Shown here one piece after another: positions 59,493-64,000 of a DNA stretch of 64,000 bases. The stretch lies in assembly GCF_003697845.1 (NCBI RefSeq), contig NZ_RDQE01000015.1, forward strand, positions 1 to 64,000, in the 5' to 3' direction. The notes below the pieces were generated by a model that saw only the letters and a list, made by a program, of their open reading frames with translations, ran no database searches and had not been told where the DNA came from. The stretch comes from Halobellus captivus. GTDB lineage: Archaea > Halobacteriota > Halobacteria > Halobacteriales > Haloferacaceae. The position numbers and the translations under genes were made by a program. Within the stretch, counting starts at the first letter, position 1, and every line of letters starts with the position of its first letter.

Positions 59493-60311
59493 ATGACCGA
59501 CCAATATCTAACGACCGTTCTCGACGAGGCAGAGCGAGTCGCAGAGCACCACGAGCAGGTCGCCCAATCTTCAGACAATCCGAATCACGAGTATCTCCGG
59601 TACGCCGTCCTTCGGCTGCTCGAAGAAGAGGCTGACGAGACATCGGTGGAGATACCGCAGATCGACGGCCTGTCCGTCGGATACGGGAAGGATAAGGCGA
59701 TGTACGAGAGCTGGGACGACGACGTCGAGTGGTGGGAGACGGTTCCGCCGCAGGAGGCATGTACTCGCTTCCGGGTATTCTACCCCGACGAATACGACGC
59801 TGTTCCGCGAGTCATCGTCGACGTGATGGCAGCACTCGGGGCGTGGCGTGTCTGGATCGGGAGCGCTGCCGCCTGTGGCTCCTACGACCATCGCGAGCGG
59901 CGGGAAGTCCACTATCTGTGGCCGGAGGGGCATCCGGTCGAGGCCCTGGTTGCGAATCGGCTCCAGGATCCCGAAGCTGCGGTTGCCCCAGACGGCGGCC
60001 GCTCCGGCGACGTGCGCGATCGGATGGTCGTCACGGAGCACTCGCCCCAGCACGACGACCTCGAGCCGCGAACCAGCCGTGCCGTCGACGAATCGATGGC
60101 CGTCTCGCTGCTCGAAAAGGGTGGCCTCTATGAGGTCCGATCGGCGTCCGGAAACTGGTATGAAGTCGACGTGATCAGCGAGTCGTGTACGTGTCCAGAC
60201 TGGCGGAAGCGTACGCCCGATGGCGGCTGTAAACACCTCCGGCGAGTCGATCAGGAGATCAAGCAGGGGCGGGTCCCACGACCTGATGGGCGTCTCCCCT
60301 CGAACTCGTAG
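59493..60311 (+). CDS. SWIM zinc-finger protein
   Basis: A 272-residue protein. The C-terminal part (about residues 205-255) is a SWIM domain: YEVRSASGNWYEVDVISESCTCPDWRKRTPDGGCKHLRRV, with C-x-C-x(n)-C-x-H zinc ligands, a fold that binds DNA or proteins. The N-terminal 190 residues are helical then strand-rich (VIVDVMAALGAWRVWIGSAAACGSYDHRERREVHYLWPEG) and not recognised. It is transcribed away from the AbiE-like operon behind IR41 copy 8 and leader copy 19. Confidence 0.75.
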   Translation: MTDQYLTTVLDEAERVAEHHEQVAQSSDNPNHEYLRYAVLRLLEEEADETSVEIPQIDGLSVGYGKDKAMYESWDDDVEWWETVPPQEACTRFRVFYPDEYDAVPRVIVDVMAALGAWRVWIGSAAACGSYDHRERREVHYLWPEGHPVEALVANRLQDPEAAVAPDGGRSGDVRDRMVVTEHSPQHDDLEPRTSRAVDESMAVSLLEKGGLYEVRSASGNWYEVDVISESCTCPDWRKRTPDGGCKHLRRVDQEIKQGRVPRPDGRLPSNS

Positions 60312-60429
60312 GATCGCCCAGCGTTCGAGATCTCCCGAGGCTACTGTAACATCAGACGAAACTCCTTGATGGAGAGTTTCGAGTAGTGAGACGGCTGCTG
60401 GAGAACCGGTGAGAACAGTTGGCAGCAAC

Positions 60430-60470
60430 TTAACCAACAAAACTATGCAGTTTGCGCCTGTGTTGGTTAA
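60430..60470. repeat. IR41 inverted repeat, copy 9
   Basis: TTAACCAACA 60430-60439 and TGTTGGTTAA 60461-60470, spacer 21 bases, only 13 bases before the ATG at 60484. Confidence 0.85.
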
Positions 60471-60483
60471 CACAGATCGGCCC

Positions 60484-60807
60484 ATGTCCTACGAGCCACC
60501 GACGCCCCCAGCGGACCTCCCCACCGACGTCATCGACACACTCAACGGCTATTCACCCGAGCTGCTCCGAGACGTTGCCCACTATGCCGAGGACCTCGCC
60601 GAGCATCGCGAGCGCGAGGCCCGCCTTGCCGAAGCGGAGGAGGAAGACGAGATCGACGAGCGACCCGATGACCTCCCCGATGATGTCCCGACGAAGGCGA
60701 CGATCACGATCAAGGAGATCAACGACAACCGCTACTACTACTGGCAGTGGCGAGAAGGAGATCGCGTCAAATCAAAGTACAAATCCCCAGTGAATCCGGA
60801 CGAGTAG
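60484..60807 (+). CDS. DUF6788-like protein
   Basis: A 107-residue protein. The N-terminal half is helical and acidic; the C-terminal end TKATITIKEINDNRYYYWQWREGDRVKSKYKSPVNPDE is the part that fits DUF6788-like proteins common on archaeal mobile elements. The ATG lies just after IR41 copy 9, so transcription must start within or before the repeat. Function unknown. Confidence 0.65.
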   Translation: MSYEPPTPPADLPTDVIDTLNGYSPELLRDVAHYAEDLAEHREREARLAEAEEEDEIDERPDDLPDDVPTKATITIKEINDNRYYYWQWREGDRVKSKYKSPVNPDE

Positions 60808-60900
60808 ACGAACTAGTACCTCAGTCGGATGGCCAGCTGTTCGGGGAGACACCCCGTCTGCGAAGTGAAAGACGCAGGGTACGGGAGAAGTCCCGAGTTG

Positions 60901-61496
60901 ATGAGTGAGGATCCAGTCACTGTCGACGAACTCGCCGAGAAAGCCGACGAGTATCTGCACGAAGCCTCACTCACACCGGAAGAATACGAAGCCCTGAAAC
61001 AGAGTGTTGCGGAGCTCACGCCGATCTTCTCAGCTAAGAATTCGCACTTTGTCCTCGGCAGCTACGGGAAACATGAAATCCGTCGTCTCCAGCTCGTAAA
61101 AGATCGTCTCAACCGACAGCCCGGTGCGTACGCGTTTCTGATGGTCGACATTCGAAGCGAGTTGACGAATACCTACCTCAAGTTCCGGCTGCTCGCCGAT
61201 CACACAGACGTCATCGTGGGCGTCACCGAACACGCTCAGGGCTGCTTCCTCGTCGAGCAGGGCTACTTCACAGCCCTAGAGGAGTACTTCGCGAAGACGC
61301 ACGTGTTCAAACGCGAGTACAACACGATAGATGCGGACGCGATCGACACGAACGTAGCCGTCGAGAGTCCTACAGTGGAATGCAGACCGCGATCTTCGAG
61401 ATGCTCAACGATGCTAGGCGTCTCTGCCGGTGGACGACTGAGAACGACCTCGTCGAGTGTACCGAGGCTCTCGTGAGTGATCAGGAATACCCGTAG
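60901..61496 (+). pseudogene. Haloarchaeal DUF7509/TIR-like protein, frameshifted near its end
   Basis: Frame one from ATG 60901 codes for a sensible protein up to about 61368: HFVLGSYGKHEIRRLQLVKDRLNRQPGAYAFLMVDIRSELTNTYLKFRLLADHTDVIVGVTEHAQGCFLVEQGYFTALEEYF. The G-S-Y-x-x-x-E-x-x-R-L pattern recalls TIR-like or nucleoside-hydrolase-like proteins (DUF7509). Past 61370 that frame becomes Ser/Arg-rich nonsense to 61476, while the frame beginning TAC at 61371 continues sensibly (MQTAIFEMLNDARRLCRWTTENDLVECTEALVSDQEYP, stop at 61496). A one-base loss near 61363-61370 explains this, unless it is a sequencing error. Confidence 0.65.
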
Positions 61497-61740
61497 ACAG
61501 AGACTAATCGGTTACTCACACCCCCGACGTTTCTGTCGTTTCTCCACGAAATCCTGTTCACTGATGGCCCAGACAACAAATGAACTCGAACAGGAAGACA
61601 TCCCCCGTTTTCGAGTAGTAAGTGCGGGGGTGAATCCGTGCAAGATTGGGTCTTCGAACCACGAACCCTCACGGGATAAGTAGTCCACTGGAGAGCGATT
61701 GCAAATGCTCGTAAATGAAATGTCGTTTAGATTTTGTCAG

Positions 61741-61761
61741 ACACTCCACTATTGCCAGTAA
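61741..61761 (-). repeat. ORB-like origin repeat, left copy
   Basis: CACTCCACTATTGCCAGTAA (61742-61761), identical to 63317-63336. It lies 3' of orc1. The interval 61497-61740 has no gene I can support. Confidence 0.8.
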
Positions 61762-61841
61762 AATCGGAGGGTAAGACGCTATTAGATGAAATTGGCAACG
61801 GTGGTCCTGGTAGTAACTAGTCGGATTGATTGGGGCAGGGA

Positions 61842-61920
61842 GTTACTGGCAACACCGGAGAGGGTACTGGATAAACTGGCACTGACGGTTGCGCGGTTAC
61901 TGGCAAAAGTGGAGAGGGTA
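61842..61920 (+). repeat. Origin iterons with TTACTGGCAA core
   Basis: GTTACTGGCAACACCGGAGA (from 61842) and GTTACTGGCAAAAGTGGAGA (from 61896) continue into GGGTA and are 54 bases apart in the same direction; degenerate TACTGG/ACTGGC units fill the space between them and up to 61935. They share the core TTACTGGCAA with the ORB-like repeats. Confidence 0.75.
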
Positions 61921-61950
61921 TTGGCAGTACTGGTGTTGGCGGTTGAGAAG

Positions 61951-63207
61951 TTACTCCAGAACCCGATGCCGCTTGGCAGTTTCACGAATATCGTCGAGCT
62001 CTCCGAGTTCACTTTCGAGTGCGTCGAGGGCCGACGACAGGGAGACATCAAGCTCGTATTCGTTGTAGTTTCCGCGTCCACTCGACGAGTCGACCAACCG
62101 TAAAATCCCGTGGAGGCTCAAATCCGACAAGTGGTCGTGTACCCGCCTGCGTTTCAGTGGTTCACTACCGTGATTTCGAAGAACTGCTTGATATCGCTCA
62201 TAGATCAGTTTCGTTCGTTCAGGCGTTTCACCTTCTGCCGCTAGCTGGCAGACAGTCAGGAGCACATACTGCCCCTGCCGGGTCAACGAATGCATCCCTT
62301 CGACAACCTGTTGTCGCTGGATCTGATGCTTGGCCTCCCGAACGTGGTCTTCGGTGATTTCCGCCTCTCCACCCGCCATCGCGTCGTTCTCGGCGATATC
62401 AGCTGCTTTCCGGAGTAACCGTAACGCCTGCCGAGCAGATCCCGAGTCCTGTGCAGAGAATGCGGCGCACAGTGGGATTACATCTGATTCGAGGACATCG
62501 TCGTAGAGCGCGATATCGGCTCGCTGCTTGAGAATATTCTGCAGTTCAGTCGCGTCGTACGGAGGGAACAAGATTTCCTCTTCGCAAAGAGTGTCCTTGA
62601 CTTTCGGAGAGAGGTTTTCTCGGAACTTGAAGTCGTTCGAGATGCCGACCACACCGATTTTCACATCGAGATCCAATTGCGAGCGTGCTCGTGGAAGCTC
62701 GTACAGAATATCGTCATCCGAGCCGATGTTATCGATCTCGTCCAGAACCACGAGAATAGTCCCACCGATCGACTCAAGGTCGTTGTAGAGTTCGTTGAAG
62801 ATGCGTTTTTGTTGATACCCGGTTTCGCTCATCGGTTCGCGCGAAGACGAGACTGTGGTGAGAGGGTGAGAAGGAGAGCGAATCTCGTTCACGAGATTGA
62901 CCGCTACCTGATAGGATGTGGTGCAGCCAGTACAGTTGAGTTCAATAACGTTGAGATCGACGTCGTCGTACTCTCCGGCGGATTCTTGCAGCTCCTCAAG
63001 AAGATCGTGCGTAGCAGCTGTCTTCCCGACGCCGGTAACGCCATACAGAAAGACGTTGTTCGGTTGCCAGCCCTGAATGACAGGACGGAGAGCGGCCGCA
63101 TATTCGTCGAGTTCTTCGTCCCGCTCCTCGAGTGTCTCTGGCTGGTAATCATCCCGGAGGACGTCTTTATCCTGGATGATGAACGATTCTCGATTGAATC
63201 GGCCCAT
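61951..63207 (-). CDS. orc1: Orc1/Cdc6 replication initiator
   Basis: A 418-residue AAA+ protein: start MGRFNRESFIIQDKDVLRDDYQPE (ATG 63207), Walker A YGVTGVGKTAATHDLL (about residues 55-70), Walker B LVVLDEIDNIG, sensor-1 GISNDFKFRENL, the initiator-specific and lid regions, and a C-terminal winged helix (TKLIYERYQAVLRNHGSEPLKRRRVHDHLSDLSLHGILRL). It binds ORB repeats at the replication origin and loads the MCM helicase. ORB-like repeats lie on both sides of the gene, so it very likely starts replication of this plasmid. Confidence 0.95.
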   Translation of the reverse strand: MGRFNRESFIIQDKDVLRDDYQPETLEERDEELDEYAAALRPVIQGWQPNNVFLYGVTGVGKTAATHDLLEELQESAGEYDDVDLNVIELNCTGCTTSYQVAVNLVNEIRSPSHPLTTVSSSREPMSETGYQQKRIFNELYNDLESIGGTILVVLDEIDNIGSDDDILYELPRARSQLDLDVKIGVVGISNDFKFRENLSPKVKDTLCEEEILFPPYDATELQNILKQRADIALYDDVLESDVIPLCAAFSAQDSGSARQALRLLRKAADIAENDAMAGGEAEITEDHVREAKHQIQRQQVVEGMHSLTRQGQYVLLTVCQLAAEGETPERTKLIYERYQAVLRNHGSEPLKRRRVHDHLSDLSLHGILRLVDSSSGRGNYNEYELDVSLSSALDALESELGELDDIRETAKRHRVLE

Positions 63208-63315
63208 AGGCGGACTCAAGACGAAGAGCCATCATAAAACCAGGGGTTCCAGTATCACCACTAACCCACCACTCGAACCAGTTATGCCAGTACCGCCCTC
63301 GCTTATAAAACACAC

Positions 63316-63336
63316 ACACTCCACTATTGCCAGTAA
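63316..63336 (-). repeat. ORB-like origin repeat, right copy
   Basis: CACTCCACTATTGCCAGTAA at 63317-63336, the same sequence and orientation as at 61742-61761, 110 bases upstream of the orc1 start. Confidence 0.8.
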
Positions 63337-63514
63337 ACCTTTGCAACAACTGGAGGGGGTCGTTGACCCCCTCTCTAATTAGCGGTACTTTTAATATATT
63401 GTATGTTAAACCAAACCCGTACTAGCGAAAACTCGACTAGCTATAGTAGGTTTAGATAACAGTAACTAGACTAGAGACGTGACATCTTCTGCCCTCCTGT
63501 CCATTCTCCCCTCG

Positions 63515-63534
63515 TTACTGGCAATGGTGGAGTG
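63515..63534 (+). repeat. ORB-like origin repeat, inverted copy
   Basis: TTACTGGCAATGGTGGAGTG, the reverse complement of the ORB-like repeat with one change. It faces the copy at 63316 across the AT-rich stretch, the usual arrangement of haloarchaeal origins. Confidence 0.78.
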
Positions 63535-63758
63535 AGAGAGGTACTTAAACGACGGTATTATTGGCAATACTGGCAACTCTGGTTGCCCTCTCCCTGCTAC
63601 CATCGCTGCCTACCCGATATTCCAGTCGAAATCTACCCTTCCCGACACCAATCGATCGATGACCGTGGACCTCTTTTCACATGTTTCGCTCGTTCCCACT
63701 TCCCGATGATGACCGTTTCTGAATCTACTCTCCGTGATCCCCGTCGTTCATCGTGGTT

Positions 63759-63929
63759 CGAGATGCAGGTCTTGCCGGCGCCGCTGGGCCCGGTGACGAT
63801 GGCCGTGTCGGCGGGTTCCCCGTTCGTGATGGGCTCGAGAACGCTGGAGAGATGGTTGACTTCGGCGTCGCGATGCTCAACTTCCCGAGGAACGAACCCG
63901 GCGCGGAGAACGCGAGCATCGCGGATCAT
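63759..63929 (-). pseudogene. N-terminal fragment of a second orc1/cdc6
   Basis: On the minus strand from ATG 63929: MIRDARVLRAGFVPREVEHRDAEVNHLSSVLEPITNGEPADTAIVTGPSGAGKTCIS, the first 57 residues of a typical haloarchaeal Orc1/Cdc6 including its Walker A (GPSGAGKT). After CIS the sequence changes abruptly to unrelated codons (HDERRGSRRVDSE), so the rest of the gene is missing. This is a remnant left by deletion or recombination next to the active origin. Confidence 0.8.
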
Positions 63930-64000
63930 CGTTGCTTGATAGACTGGTTTTCTGGCTAGTACTAAAAACGTGATTGGGTTGTTTCCGGAACCCATCTATT

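Larger units (their letters stand above)
63220..63640. other. Putative replication origin region (AT-rich, repeats)
   Basis: Between orc1 and the end of the window. It contains an ORB-like repeat at 63316-63336, an inverted one at 63515-63534, a further GGCAATACTGGCAA-like unit near 63562-63577, and an AT-rich stretch (63373-63475, for example TTTTAATATATTGTATG) that may act as the unwinding element. No gene is supported here. Confidence 0.72.

Noticed and set aside
6044-60470. IR41 inverted repeats as transcription terminators
   Set aside because: Five copies lie shortly after stop codons, but the spacer is 21-22 unpaired bases, no T-run follows in most, and copies also lie upstream of divergent genes and 13 bases before a start.
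61741-63577. Repeats in the replication region as a CRISPR array
   Set aside because: Repeats are in both orientations, with variable spacing and no unique equal-length spacers; they surround orc1, so origin repeats explain them.
1-64000. tRNA, rRNA and CRISPR loci
   Set aside because: No cloverleaf, rRNA-like stretch or regularly spaced repeat array was noticed on either strand by reading; a dedicated covariance-model search was not possible.

Overview
The window is a piece of a haloarchaeal (class Halobacteria) megaplasmid or large integrated plasmid. The evidence is a GC-rich sequence with strongly acidic proteins, archaeal TBP and TFB, twin-arginine lipoproteins, a haloarchaeal histone-fold protein, an Orc1/Cdc6 replicon and many small protein families known to me only from haloarchaeal plasmids and viruses. 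No rRNA, tRNA or CRISPR array was seen.

Layout. 0-6 kb: a CPH-type heavy-metal ATPase (5' end outside the window), a Fic/Doc-like protein, a PadR regulator, a histone-fold protein, TBP and exonuclease VII (XseA with an added membrane anchor, and XseB). 6.2-18.3 kb: a tightly packed conjugation/type IV secretion-like operon (pilin-like protein, surface protein, Tat lipoprotein, VirB6-like, VirB3/VirB4-N-like, VirB4 ATPase, and a 1,436-residue VirD4-like ATPase with nuclease-like and D5/P4-like winged-helix domains). 18.3-20 kb: an iteron-preceded primase-like gene. 20-24 kb: regulators and toxin-antitoxin-like pairs, including RHH/PIN. 24-31 kb: an aRF1 paralogue, a TnpB with an altered active site, membrane proteins, and copies of a GC-rich non-coding repeat. 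31-37.7 kb: an RPA-like OB protein, a CARF-wHTH regulator divergent from a three-gene operon of unknown function, TFB and a zinc-finger protein. 37.8-47.7 kb: a run of small gene cassettes interrupted by a regulator plus Zn/Cd-type ATPase. 47.8-55 kb: a DUF932-like protein, then a mercury/heavy-metal island (peroxiredoxin, HxlR, MerA, ArsR-like, YPC-type ATPase, HMA chaperone). 55-61.5 kb: more cassettes, an ArdC-like protein, an AbiE-like toxin-antitoxin pair, a SWIM protein and a frameshifted gene. 61.7-64 kb: the replication region with orc1/cdc6, ORB-like repeats and a fragment of a second orc1/cdc6.

Two dispersed elements tie the accessory half together. One is a 41-42 bp inverted repeat (TTAACCAACA, 21-22 nt, TGTTGGTTAA) present nine times, always between genes and often at module borders. 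The other is a hairpin found 19 times, usually after a T-run and just upstream of a start codon; its stem sequence varies but its pairing is kept, around a conserved GGGYG-type segment. I regard this leader family, with the inverted-repeat boundaries, as the best candidate for an undescribed system. The CARF-regulated operon and the nuclease-bearing coupling ATPase come next.
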